Below the pieces are notes generated by a model. The model was given only the letters and a program-made list of their open reading frames with translations. It made no database searches and was not told the origin of the DNA. 64,000 nucleotides of DNA from Bacillus pseudomycoides (GTDB lineage Bacteria > Bacillota > Bacilli > Bacillales > Bacillaceae_G): contig NZ_CP064266.1 of the NCBI RefSeq assembly GCF_022811845.1, positions 4,464,001-4,528,000 of the forward strand. The letters are read 5' to 3'. The translations under genes were made by a program, and so were the position numbers. This document shows, in pieces, positions 52,704 through 60,899 of this stretch. Numbering within the stretch: the stretch's first letter is position 1; every line of letters starts with the position of its first letter.

Positions 52704-53420
52704 TTATGCTCTGTTTACTTGCGACAATATCTCATCATCTAAAATGCCATATTTCTTTTTAAATCTCGTAATAATTCGAATCCACGATGAGCTAAATAAA
52801 ACAAGAAAAATAACATTTGAGAGCGCATGTGCGAAATCAAAATAAAAACTTGCAGCGTAGTATGCGATAAAGTCTTTCCATGTTAATCCTTCTAAAAAAC
52901 CAAGTATCCCCCACAAGTTCATAATCCACCCAAAAACAAATCCCGCTATAAATCCATAAATGATTCTGCCCCATAACTTTCTCATGATACATGTATTTCG
53001 AAGTAAACCAGCTATAAATCCTACCATGCCCCAGGAAAACATTTGCCAAGGTGTCCAAGGTCCTTGTCCTAAAAATATATTAGATACAAGTGCTGCTGTT
53101 GCACCAATTATAAAGCCTGTCTCACTCCCAAACACAATGGCAGATACAATAATCACAAAAGAAGTTGGCTGCACACTCGGCATAAGGGAAAATGGAACAC
53201 GACTAACTGCTGCTATTGCTGCTAAAACAGCTACAATCACTATTTCACGTGAAACAAATGCTTTCCTCTCAAATCGTATATAAAAAGGTAACATAATAAT
53301 GAATAATAGAAATAAACTACACCAAATATAATATTCGTCTGTTACAAAAGAAGTAAACAAAAGGACGCTTACTACAATAATAAAAATAATCGTTATGAGA
53401 GCAAAATATCGTTTGAACAC
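52704..53420 (-). CDS. ECF transporter substrate-binding (S) component
   Basis: A membrane protein of about 238 residues with six or seven helices. AAIAAVSRVPFSLMPSVQPTSFVII and FLGQGPWTPWQMFSWGMVGFIAG are typical of ECF S components, and the latter recalls the CblT/CbrT type predicted to carry cobalamin. The start is uncertain: GTG 53420 has GGGAGG 13 bp upstream and GTG 53441 has none. It overlaps the ATPase gene end. Together with the fused ATPase and T component it forms a dedicated importer. Cobalamin or a related corrinoid as substrate is inferred from the DUF4430 neighbours. Confidence 0.85.
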   Translation of the reverse strand: MFKRYFALITIIFIIVVSVLLFTSFVTDEYYIWCSLFLLFIIMLPFYIRFERKAFVSREIVIVAVLAAIAAVSRVPFSLMPSVQPTSFVIIVSAIVFGSETGFIIGATAALVSNIFLGQGPWTPWQMFSWGMVGFIAGLLRNTCIMRKLWGRIIYGFIAGFVFGWIMNLWGILGFLEGLTWKDFIAYYAASFYFDFAHALSNVIFLVLFSSSWIRIITRFKKKYGILDDEILSQVNRA

Positions 53421-55048
53421 GCTTTGTACACATCCTCCCACGTTAATGCATAAGGGAATTGCTTGCGAATAAAACGATTAATAGATGTTGTATAAAAGAA
53501 ATTATCACTAAAAAATTTCTTTGGCGCATCATCCATCATTACTTTCCCATCAAATAGCATCATACAATGATCCACATATTTAGCTGCAAATTCAATGTCG
53601 TGAGTTGCCATCACAATGGTTGTTCCTTCCTTTTGTAACTCTTGAAACAACTCGCCTAATCTTTCCTTTTTCTCTGGATCCAGCCCTTTCGTTGGTTCGT
53701 CTAGTAATAATAATTGTGGCTGCGGTAACAAGGCTGTGCATAGTGCAATTAATTGTTGTTCTCCCCCGCTACAATCATGCGGATGACGATCACGAATGGA
53801 ATGAAGCCAAAATCGGTTTAACATCTCTTCTGCTATTTCTTTCCCTTTATCACCATATAATTCATTTGCTCTTTCAAAAACTTCCTCCCACACCGTCTCA
53901 AATGTAAAGTGGTAATATGGATGTTGCGATACAAATCCGATTCTTTTAAAACGTTCTTTGGAATTCATTTTATGAATCTCTGTTCCGTTCCACCGTACTT
54001 TTCCTCTTCTAGCTTTGTTTAATCCTGCTAATATACTTAAAAGTGTTGATTTTCCAGTACCATTTTTTCCGACAAGCGCCGTCCACTTCCCTCGTTCAAT
54101 CGATAGCGTTAAATCCTGTAAAATAAACGGGCTATTCTTCTCATATTGAAAAGATATATGTTTTGCTTGCAAAATTTCCTCTTTTATTTCTGCCTGTGAT
54201 ATAGCCGGTACGTCGTGTTCAACCTGTAACTCTGAATGAATTTGCGCTTGTGCTTCTCTTACTGTAAATGGGATTTTCTCTACATTCCATTCTAAAAAAA
54301 GTCTTGGAATTTGAGGGATAAACGGGCGGAATTTTTCTAATACCCACATTTTTGAGATAACATGTTGCGGGATTCCATCACATATAATTTTTCCAGCATC
54401 CATAAAGACAACGCGAGTTGCTAGTGGGATGACTTCGTCTAAACGGTGTTCGCTCATGATAATGGTAATCCCAAGTTCCTCATTAATTCGTTTTAATAAC
54501 CCTAAAAAATCTTTTGTTGCAATCGGATCAAGCTGTGCTGTTGGTTCATCAAGAAGTAATAATTTAGGCTGCAGCACAAGAACGGCCGCTAAATTAACAA
54601 GTTGTTTTTGTCCCCCTGATAATGTATGAACAGATTGGTGTAATAAATCTTGAAACCCTAAAAAACTAATTAACTCTGCAATTCGCTTTTGAATAATATT
54701 TGTTTCTAGACCAACATTCTCAAGAGAAAAGGCCAGTTCTTGAATAACCGTATCCATAACAAGCTGATTTTCTGGATTTTGAAATACCATTCCAACTTCT
54801 TGCGCCGACAATAAATTGGGCATCTCCAGTAAAGAAGTTCCATGATAATACATACTACCTGTGCGCTTTCCAATTGGAAGTAACTCTTTCTTAAAATGTT
54901 TCAAAAGTGTTGTCTTGCCACATCCTGAGCGGCCAGCTAACACAATAAATTCACCTTGAGAAACCGTTAAAGAAACATCTGTTAATGCTTGTACATTTTC
55001 ATCTGCATACGTAAAAGCCAAGTCTTTTATTTCTGCATGCGCCACCAT
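53393..55048 (-). CDS. fused ECF ATPase (EcfA-EcfA', two ABC domains)
   Basis: A 551-residue protein with two ABC ATPase domains in tandem. Domain 1 has Walker A GRSGCGKTT, signature LSGGQKQL and Walker B LLLLDEPTAQLDP. Domain 2 has Walker A GKNGTGKST, signature CSGGEQQL and Walker B LLLLDEPTKGLDP. This is the single-chain version of the EcfA1-EcfA2 pair that powers ECF importers. ATG 55048 is used since GGAGGG stands 8 bp upstream. It overlaps the T-component gene upstream and the S-component gene downstream. Confidence 0.93.
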   Translation of the reverse strand: MVAHAEIKDLAFTYADENVQALTDVSLTVSQGEFIVLAGRSGCGKTTLLKHFKKELLPIGKRTGSMYYHGTSLLEMPNLLSAQEVGMVFQNPENQLVMDTVIQELAFSLENVGLETNIIQKRIAELISFLGFQDLLHQSVHTLSGGQKQLVNLAAVLVLQPKLLLLDEPTAQLDPIATKDFLGLLKRINEELGITIIMSEHRLDEVIPLATRVVFMDAGKIICDGIPQHVISKMWVLEKFRPFIPQIPRLFLEWNVEKIPFTVREAQAQIHSELQVEHDVPAISQAEIKEEILQAKHISFQYEKNSPFILQDLTLSIERGKWTALVGKNGTGKSTLLSILAGLNKARRGKVRWNGTEIHKMNSKERFKRIGFVSQHPYYHFTFETVWEEVFERANELYGDKGKEIAEEMLNRFWLHSIRDRHPHDCSGGEQQLIALCTALLPQPQLLLLDEPTKGLDPEKKERLGELFQELQKEGTTIVMATHDIEFAAKYVDHCMMLFDGKVMMDDAPKKFFSDNFFYTTSINRFIRKQFPYALTWEDVYKACSNDILLS

Positions 55049-55905
55049 AACCATTCCCTCCCTTCCATTAAGATTGGTAAACTAATAAATAGTAAAAATA
55101 AAACGGATAGTATTCCATCATATTGCTGAAACATAAGTGATTCCACTCTTGGATAGATTGATAGTTTGCCAGCACCGTAATGATTGAGCACCAAACTGCT
55201 TAGTAATAAAACCATTAAAGACGCAAGTATATACCAATCTTGCCTCCCCATGTGATACCGTATATACGTACTACGCTTTGTCACTCCAAACCCTCGCGCT
55301 TGCATAGAATCTGCCGTTTGTAATGCATCTTCTAAAGAACAAACAAGTAACACTTGTAAAAGTTTCATTCCATTTTTGATTCTCCCTATGAATGAGCCTG
55401 AATCTAATTGAACACCTTTTGTTTTTTGAACAAGTGTAATTTGTCTTAGACGCCGGATAAACAAAGGAACAAAACGCACTGTAATCATTGTTAATAATGC
55501 AACTTTCGGTGAAATCCGTGAAAATAAATACAAAAATTTATGGCTTGAAATCATATCATTATAGGAAGTAAATGTAAACATAATAGCAAGTAACGATAGT
55601 CCCATTATCAATCCATACGTACAAGCTTCTAAAGTAATTCGATTATCTCCTAACCGAAATAATGTAGTCGCTCCCCTATGCGTTAACAACGGATTTAGCA
55701 CAATAACCATCAAAGAGAAAATGAACGTGCTTGGCAACATTCTTCTTATTCTCTCACCATTTCCTTGCATGATGTTTAACAGTACAATTAGAATAATTGC
55801 ACCCATTAAAAAAAGAGGGTGAAGACACACCATACATAGTATCATCACCCCAATATAATAGAAAAAATTCACAAAAGGATGTAAAGAAGAAAAGATAATT
55901 TTCAT
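55027..55905 (-). CDS. ECF transporter transmembrane (T) component
   Basis: A 292-residue CbiQ/EcfT-type protein with about five helices. The coupling-helix motif appears as DALQTADSMQARGFG, the Ala-Arg-Gly signature of EcfT proteins, with a related LVQKTKGVQLDSG segment before it. It couples the ATPase to the S component. It precedes the ATPase gene with an overlap of about 20 bp and follows the DUF4430 lipoprotein gene by 23 bp. Confidence 0.9.
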   Translation of the reverse strand: MKIIFSSLHPFVNFFYYIGVMILCMVCLHPLFLMGAIILIVLLNIMQGNGERIRRMLPSTFIFSLMVIVLNPLLTHRGATTLFRLGDNRITLEACTYGLIMGLSLLAIMFTFTSYNDMISSHKFLYLFSRISPKVALLTMITVRFVPLFIRRLRQITLVQKTKGVQLDSGSFIGRIKNGMKLLQVLLVCSLEDALQTADSMQARGFGVTKRSTYIRYHMGRQDWYILASLMVLLLSSLVLNHYGAGKLSIYPRVESLMFQQYDGILSVLFLLFISLPILMEGREWLWWRMQK

Positions 55906-55928
55906 AGTCCTTTACCAAAGATCCCTTC

Positions 55929-56711
55929 CTATTTTAGCACATATACCCATTCGATCTTATCTCCTGGCTTTACAGTTACCGCACCGGCACTACGATTTGG
56001 AAAAGCACCATTGACACGGTATTTCCATCCACTTGTGCTTGCGATATCTTTTTCGTATAAATCATTAATACCCTTTACATAAATACTATTTCCTGATCCG
56101 GATGCATCTACATCTAATCCTGTACGCTGCAATACTTTATACACCGTATCTCCCTCTTGTACGTCAACTTTCTTTGCTCCTAATAAATAACCTTCATGTC
56201 CACGTACAGAAATGGTAACTTGTTGAGCCTGTGGTTCCGGCTTTGGTTCTACTTTAGGTTCTGGCTTTGGTTCTACCTTAGGTTCTGGATCTTTCGGATA
56301 TTCCTGCTTTGGTGTTTCTTTCGGCTGATTAACTATTTTAGCCTCTTCTTTTACTTCTGGTTTTGCATCTTGTTTTATTTCTGGCGCTTTCTTTACCTCA
56401 GCGTTTTCCTGCTGTGCTTTTGGTTGTTCTTGCTCTTTTTGCTGAACAACTGGTTCTTGCGACTTTTTCTCTTCTTGTTTTACTTCAGGTTGTTTTTGCT
56501 GATCTTGCTCTTCTAGTTTCTTTTGTTCGGCAGTTGGTTCTTGCGATTCTTCCTGTTTACTTTCTTCTTTTGTTTCTTCTTGTTTTTCCTTATTTTTTTG
56601 TTCTGTTTGCTTTGATACCCCTTGTTGCTCAGGCTTGGATTCATTTTGACTACATCCAACAAGCAATCCAAATGAAAGAACAAATGAGAGTAACCATTTC
56701 ATCATACTCAT
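55929..56711 (-). CDS. DUF4430 (transcobalamin-like) lipoprotein
   Basis: A 260-residue lipoprotein with the lipobox LLVGCSQ. Residues about 25-165 are low-complexity Glu/Lys/Gln/Pro sequence, a spacer through the cell wall. A C-terminal DUF4430 domain follows (about 168-258): VTISVRGHEGYLLGAKKVDVQEGDTVYKVL, then YVKGINDLYEKDIASTSGWKYRVNG and KPGDKIEWVYV. DUF4430 resembles the C-terminal domain of animal transcobalamin and intrinsic factor. It probably receives ligand from the surface protein and hands it to the ECF importer encoded next. Confidence 0.85.
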   Translation of the reverse strand: MSMMKWLLSFVLSFGLLVGCSQNESKPEQQGVSKQTEQKNKEKQEETKEESKQEESQEPTAEQKKLEEQDQQKQPEVKQEEKKSQEPVVQQKEQEQPKAQQENAEVKKAPEIKQDAKPEVKEEAKIVNQPKETPKQEYPKDPEPKVEPKPEPKVEPKPEPQAQQVTISVRGHEGYLLGAKKVDVQEGDTVYKVLQRTGLDVDASGSGNSIYVKGINDLYEKDIASTSGWKYRVNGAFPNRSAGAVTVKPGDKIEWVYVLK

Positions 56712-56736
56712 GCTTTTCTCACCTTCCCCAATAAAA

Positions 56737-56760
56737 TTAGGAGCAAATCATTGCTCCTAA
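56737..56760 (-). terminator. partial terminator between surface-protein and lipoprotein genes
   Basis: TTAGGAGCAA (56737-56746) pairs with TTGCTCCTAA (56751-56760), with a short T-rich stretch after it on the minus strand. It may lower expression of the downstream genes relative to the LPXTG gene. Confidence 0.6.
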
Positions 56761-56766
56761 TTTTCG

Positions 56767-58614
56767 TTAAGCTGCTTTTCGTCTCCATAAAACATATGCT
56801 GAAGCGATGCATAATACACCCATTCCTACTGGCATAGCAGTATCCCAGGCAGACGCTCCTGTTTTTGGTAATTGACGATTTATTGCAGTATTTTCATTAT
56901 TTACTGTTTTGTCTTTTGTAACAACACGAGAGTTCTCGTCATTTGTTTGTTTCTTTGGCTTTTCAATCACCTGTTTCTCATCCACTACAGGTTTCTTCGG
57001 TTCCTCAACTAAGATTTTATCACCTTCTGTTAAGGAATTTGTCCAATCGTAAATAGAACCCGCACCATTTACATATGCCTTATATTGAACAAGCGCTAAG
57101 AGTGCTTGTTCAGTCGCCATACTACTACCCTCTTTGTCGCTTGGCAGCCATTTAAATTCGCCATTTGCAAGTTGGTATGATAGTAAGTTGCGAACTGCAT
57201 TTACATTATTTTTAGTGAACGCTTTACTAGTCGGATCAATTCCTGTGCTAGCCAGTCCAATAATCGCTTGCGCAACACTGTTAGAGTTTTCTTGGCCGTC
57301 AGCTTCGAATCCGCCCGTGTTCAATTGTTTAGTTGATAAATATTTCACTGCTTTATCTACAACTTTTTTTACCTCTGGTTGTTTCTGGTATGGCGCTAGT
57401 GCCGATAAAACCATACCTGTTACATCAATACTACTAGCTTCTTTCTTATTACTTTCAACATTGTATGTCCATCCACCATCTGTATGTTGAGCATTTAAAA
57501 TCTGTTTTACTAAAGCCGCACGATTCCACTTTGCTTCAGCTGGTACTTCATATTTTTTTGTATCAAGCGCAAGTAAGGCAAATGTATAGCCAGTAACAGA
57601 ATTTAGTTTTTCAGATTGATACAGTTCTTGCACTAAATTCTTCGCTGCAACATTCGTCGGATTCCCATTTACTGCTGATACAGCTAAAACCGTTCTTGCC
57701 ATATCTGTAGCGCTAAATCGTCCCATACGCTTTTCTACTTTTTGTGTTAAAGATTGCAAGTAACTAATCTTTGCTTCTACTGGAATATTATTTCCCGAAC
57801 GAGAAAGTGCAATTGCTTCCCAATCACTATCGATTCCATCTTGCATCATTTTTTTTGACGTTTTAGCAATCGCTTGATCTAATTGCTTCATTAGCAATTC
57901 ATTTTTGATTGGTTCTTTTAACTCATTAGGCTTTTGCTCTTCTAATTTTGGCTTTTCAGTTTTTTGTCCTTCTGGGTTCTGCCCTTCAGGCTTTTGTCCT
58001 TCTGGCTTCTGTCCTTCTGGTTTTTGCTCTTCAGGCTTTTGCCCTTCTGGCTTCTGTCCTTCTGGTTTTTGCTCTTCAGGCTTTTGTCCTTCTGGTTTCT
58101 GTCCCTCTGGCTTTTGCTCTTCAGGCTTTTGTTCCCCTGGGTTTCCTACCTCTGGCTCTTTTTTACAAGTTCCAATCTTATCGAGCACCTGTTGTAATTT
58201 TTCTGTACTCATATTACTCCAGTCTGTAACAAAACGAAATGCAACAACATCTCCAGATTTCAATTGATAACTGTCTGCCCCTACCATGGCAGCTTTATCA
58301 TTTACATCATATGTCCAGCCACTTGTAGCACCAGCCATTAAACCGTCAATACCTTTAACATAGATACCATATTGCGTATTTTCCGCCGCTACTTTAGTCC
58401 CCATGACTTTTTGTAACAAACTATAGGCTGTTTCCCCATCTTTAATTGACACTTTTTTCGGACATAGAATAACTCCTTTTTGCGATTCCCCAACAATCGC
58501 AAGCGTTGCTGTTTTTCCTTCAGCAAACGTAATATGTACAGTATTTGTAAATGAAACAAATACTAATGCAAACGCCATTAATGACGTAAGCATCCATTTT
58601 TTTATCGTTGCCAT
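56767..58614 (-). CDS. LPXTG surface protein, DUF4430 plus alpha/alpha barrel
   Basis: About 615 residues: a signal peptide, then a DUF4430 domain (about 40-150, with YVKGIDGLMAGATSGWTYDV and LKSGDVVAFRF). A PEGQK/PEEQK repeat spacer follows (about 155-235), then a prenyltransferase/squalene-cyclase-like alpha/alpha barrel (about 250-540, with DGGWTYNVESNKK and GGFEADGQENSNSVAQAI repeats). It ends with the sortase signal LPKTG, a hydrophobic stretch and RRKAA. Transcobalamin joins the same two domain types in the opposite order. It is probably a wall-anchored corrinoid-capture protein for the ECF importer. GTG 58620 is an alternative start. Confidence 0.85.
   Translation of the reverse strand: MATIKKWMLTSLMAFALVFVSFTNTVHITFAEGKTATLAIVGESQKGVILCPKKVSIKDGETAYSLLQKVMGTKVAAENTQYGIYVKGIDGLMAGATSGWTYDVNDKAAMVGADSYQLKSGDVVAFRFVTDWSNMSTEKLQQVLDKIGTCKKEPEVGNPGEQKPEEQKPEGQKPEGQKPEEQKPEGQKPEGQKPEEQKPEGQKPEGQKPEGQNPEGQKTEKPKLEEQKPNELKEPIKNELLMKQLDQAIAKTSKKMMQDGIDSDWEAIALSRSGNNIPVEAKISYLQSLTQKVEKRMGRFSATDMARTVLAVSAVNGNPTNVAAKNLVQELYQSEKLNSVTGYTFALLALDTKKYEVPAEAKWNRAALVKQILNAQHTDGGWTYNVESNKKEASSIDVTGMVLSALAPYQKQPEVKKVVDKAVKYLSTKQLNTGGFEADGQENSNSVAQAIIGLASTGIDPTSKAFTKNNVNAVRNLLSYQLANGEFKWLPSDKEGSSMATEQALLALVQYKAYVNGAGSIYDWTNSLTEGDKILVEEPKKPVVDEKQVIEKPKKQTNDENSRVVTKDKTVNNENTAINRQLPKTGASAWDTAMPVGMGVLCIASAYVLWRRKAA
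57925..58140 (-). repeat. 15-bp repeats encoding PE(G/E)QK units
   Basis: About 13 near-identical 15-bp units encode five-residue blocks such as PEGQK and PEEQK, with a few variants (PEGQN, TEKPK). Tandem coding repeats of this type vary in number between strains, changing the spacer length of the surface protein. Confidence 0.85.
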
Positions 58615-58629
58615 CCTCACTTATTCCTC

Positions 58630-58730
58630 CCTCTACTTACATATACATAAAAAAAGACCCCTCAAGGGCGTGCAATAGCACTCTAATGTGAGTGCGAAAC
58701 AAAATGCACAACACCTCCTATCCGCATAGA
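58630..58730 (-). promoter_or_regulatory. structured leader of the LPXTG gene
   Basis: The 5' leader contains AGGAGG, then an 8-codon open frame from GTG 58709 (VHFVSHSH, stop at 58683). A GCACTC/GAGTGC hairpin lies inside a GTGCA/TGCAC stem, then GCCCTTGAGGGG followed by seven T. It looks like an attenuator, but the class is unknown and the terminator stem is short. I see no cobalamin-riboswitch core. Confidence 0.4.
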
Positions 58731-58955
58731 CAGCAGTTGTATTTGTATAGAAAAGATAATGTAGCGTATGAATGTATTATTGTGATAACATTCACTTTTA
58801 GCGCGAAAGTATTTCATTTTCACCAATTTTCTTATTAAATTTTTATATAAACGGCATACCTATACATTCATCAAATTTTAAATTTCTGTATTATTTTACT
58901 ATTGACACAAGATTTTGTCTATGCTTTATCCGATTTATTTTCTAAGAATAATAGA

Positions 58956-59435
58956 TTAATCATGAATACACTTTTCACATACAACCACACCGTCTTCATC
59001 AGCGTACGCATAATGATTTGTGATCCACTCAGCGCCTCCAAATTGCAAAGGAATTTCCGTTTCACCTTTTCCTTCTTTCACACTTCTCTTTGGCATTGTA
59101 CCTAATGCCAAAATACCAATATTTATGTTTCGCAGTTCCTTAGAATCACGAACATATCCATACACAATAATACCTGCTAATTTTCGCTCTTCTGCAATAC
59201 TTGCCAAATTATCTCCAAGTAGTGCACAATTTGTAGAAGCATCTCCATCAACTACTAACACAGTTCCCTCTGGTAAAGTTTGCAGTGCTTTCTTTACTAA
59301 TACATTATCATCCTTAACTTTAACCGTTGCGATCTTCCCATGAAATTGCTCTTTCTTTCCATATGACTTAAAAATAGGCTGACATACCTGTACTTCTTGT
59401 TCCAAAGCATCACAAATATCTGTTGTTTTCCACAT
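58956..59435 (-). CDS. RraA-family protein
   Basis: A 159-residue protein of the RraA/HMG-aldolase fold. It begins TTDICDALEQEVQVCQPIF. The central LLGDNLASIAEERKLAGIIVYGYVRDSKEL and IGILALGTMPKRSVKEG segments are the conserved core, with VRD and the acidic active-site area. Members either inhibit RNase E (Gram-negatives) or act as 4-hydroxy-4-methyl-2-oxoglutarate aldolases. The role in Bacillus is unsettled. GGAAGGGAAAT precedes the start. Monocistronic. Confidence 0.88.
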   Translation of the reverse strand: MWKTTDICDALEQEVQVCQPIFKSYGKKEQFHGKIATVKVKDDNVLVKKALQTLPEGTVLVVDGDASTNCALLGDNLASIAEERKLAGIIVYGYVRDSKELRNINIGILALGTMPKRSVKEGKGETEIPLQFGGAEWITNHYAYADEDGVVVCEKCIHD

Positions 59436-59641
59436 TTCCCTTCCTCTTTTCTATTATATATATGTTACATATTCTTGTCGTTTTATTTTTCACCTGTCTT
59501 ATATTGAAAAATTATGTAATTTTATATATTCTTGTTTCTTCCTGGCTCCTCACACTGCTTCATTCAACCCTTATATGATCGAGAGTGAATATGACAACCT
59601 TTACTTGTCATATTCTTTTATAAAAGAGTAAGGGTGTGACA

Positions 59642-59851
59642 ATGTTGAATAAAAAAAACGATCAAATTATTATTTATATAATTAAAGGTTCCACAATTAA
59701 AAAGTTTTTACTCTTAGATTTAGTTACCGGAACAGGAATCTATCATGTAGTCAAATTCATTTCTTCAAGTGTATTAATCGCATTTATTGGTAGTATCATG
59801 GGAACTGAAATTATTAAAAAGATACCGAAATTCCAAAATAATACGAATTAA
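59642..59851 (+). CDS. small membrane-associated protein
   Basis: A 69-residue protein from ATG 59642 (AAGGGTGTG upstream); a GTG at 59636 is possible. It is basic at both ends, with a hydrophobic segment FISSSVLIAFIGSIMGTEII. No family is recognised. It ends before a strong bidirectional terminator. Confidence 0.55.
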   Translation: MLNKKNDQIIIYIIKGSTIKKFLLLDLVTGTGIYHVVKFISSSVLIAFIGSIMGTEIIKKIPKFQNNTN

Positions 59852-59894
59852 ATGCTAGTACGTATCCCCATTACCTTCACGCTGCTAAAATAAT

Positions 59895-59919
59895 AAAAAA
59901 GAGCCAAATGGCTCTTTTT
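59895..59919. terminator. bidirectional terminator
   Basis: AAAAAAGAGCC (59895-59905) pairs with GGCTCTTTTT (59910-59919) between convergent genes. Confidence 0.85.
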
Positions 59920-59981
59920 GTTTCATTCCGTTACATAAATTCATTATATCTCCAGTTCAATCATCAAAATTCGTACTAATA

Positions 59982-60455
59982 CTACTCAACTACAATATCG
60001 TGTAATTCAAAACGAATTAACTTTTTCAATTCATCTAGCCCTAATTCAACTTGATAGCCGATCTTCCCAGCACTAAAAATAATTGTATCGAACTCCATAG
60101 CATGATTATCAATAACCGTAGGGAAATACTTTTTCATCCCAATCGGTGAGCAGCCACCATGAATATATCCTGTGAGCGAGAGCAAATCTTTAGATTTTAG
60201 CATACTGATTGATTTTTCACGAACACTAGCAGCTGCTTTTTTCAAATCTAATTCTTTATTTACCGGTACAACAAAAACATAGTGTTGCCCTGATTTCCCT
60301 ATAGTTACTAGTGTTTTAAATACTTGATCGGGAGATTGTCCTAATACTAAAGCAACATCGATTCCACTAATCGCTTCAGTGTCTACATAACTATAGTGCT
60401 TATAATCGATTTTTTTCTTATCTAATAACCGCATTACATTGGTTTTGTATTCCAT
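59982..60455 (-). CDS. ybaK: Cys-tRNA(Pro)/Cys-tRNA(Cys) deacylase YbaK/EbsC
   Basis: A 157-residue YbaK/EbsC-type trans-editing enzyme. It hydrolyses misacylated Cys-tRNA(Pro) in the cytoplasm. Conserved features are VLGQSPDQVFKTLV near residue 40, the catalytic-lysine region PVNKELDLKKAA, and GYIHGGCSPIGMKK. ATG 60455 is chosen because AGGAGG lies 11 bp upstream; the frame extends 8 codons further. It is divergent from the histidyl-tRNA synthetase operon, both being translation-quality genes. Confidence 0.92.
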   Translation of the reverse strand: MEYKTNVMRLLDKKKIDYKHYSYVDTEAISGIDVALVLGQSPDQVFKTLVTIGKSGQHYVFVVPVNKELDLKKAAASVREKSISMLKSKDLLSLTGYIHGGCSPIGMKKYFPTVIDNHAMEFDTIIFSAGKIGYQVELGLDELKKLIRFELHDIVVE

Positions 60456-60666
60456 TGTACTATAATCCTCCTGCAACAAATTTATATGTACTATTTAATA
60501 TATGAATTGAGATAAAGACGTTGGAAATATAATTTCAAATACATAAATATTGTAGCTTACTTTACTATTTTGTAACAAGTGATGACAAGCATATTCTATG
60601 ACTCAAACTGTTTTTATACGGTAGGATTAATTCATCCACCAATCTTGTTTTTGTTTTCAAAAAACA

Positions 60667-60880
60667 TTGATATTTCAAAAATCTTTTGTTATACTTTTGA
60701 AAAAACTTAAGGAGAGACTCGATATGTGTAATTTTAATACTTCTTTCCAACTTCATCATCATACATAACGCCGTGTATCCGAAGAATTTTTTCTTCGTGG
60801 GTACAGGGCTTTTCCTGTTACCCACGAGGCTTTCATAAAGCTATGTGGGTATTTTTATACCTGCATAGCTTTTTTTATTT
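60667..60880 (+). promoter_or_regulatory. His-codon leader-peptide attenuator of hisS
   Basis: A promoter (TTGATA 60667-60672, 16-nt spacer, TTATAC 60689-60694) precedes a leader ORF and alternative hairpins. Segment 1 (60775-60786) pairs with 2 (60791-60804). Segment 2 (CGTGGGTACAGG, 60796-60807) pairs with 3 (CCTGTTACCCACG, 60814-60826). Segment 3 pairs with 4 (CTTT/AAAG and CCCAC/GTGGG). Segment 4 (60837-60852) pairs with 5 (60857-60872) to form a T-tailed terminator. A ribosome at the His codons leaves segment 1 free, giving 1:2 and 3:4 and read-through. A ribosome at the stop codon masks segment 1 and favours 2:3 plus the terminator. No T-box core is present. Confidence 0.82.
60724..60768 (+). 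CDS. histidine leader peptide
   Basis: A 14-residue open frame, MCNFNTSFQLHHHT, with AAGGAGAG 7 bp upstream of its ATG (60709-60716) and three consecutive CAT codons (60754-60762) just before the stop. It matches the logic of amino-acid biosynthetic leader peptides and stands at the right distance before the attenuator hairpins of the histidyl-tRNA synthetase gene. Confidence 0.85.
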   Translation: MCNFNTSFQLHHHT

Positions 60881-60899
60881 TATAAAAGGAGTGATTCAA

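Noticed and set aside
56196..56516. Plus-strand aromatic-rich membrane-like ORF
   Set aside because: It is the complement of the Lys/Glu/Gln/Pro-coding spacer of the DUF4430 lipoprotein.
57905..58267. Plus-strand cysteine-rich repeat ORFs within the LPXTG gene
   Set aside because: They are the antisense reading of the PEGQK-coding repeats.
58630..58900. Cobalamin riboswitch before the LPXTG gene
   Set aside because: I could not find the conserved B12-box or GCCACTG core despite the predicted corrinoid role.
60766..60880. T-box riboswitch before hisS
   Set aside because: The T-box core (AGGGTGGNACCGCG) and a specifier loop are absent; the leader peptide explains the structure better.
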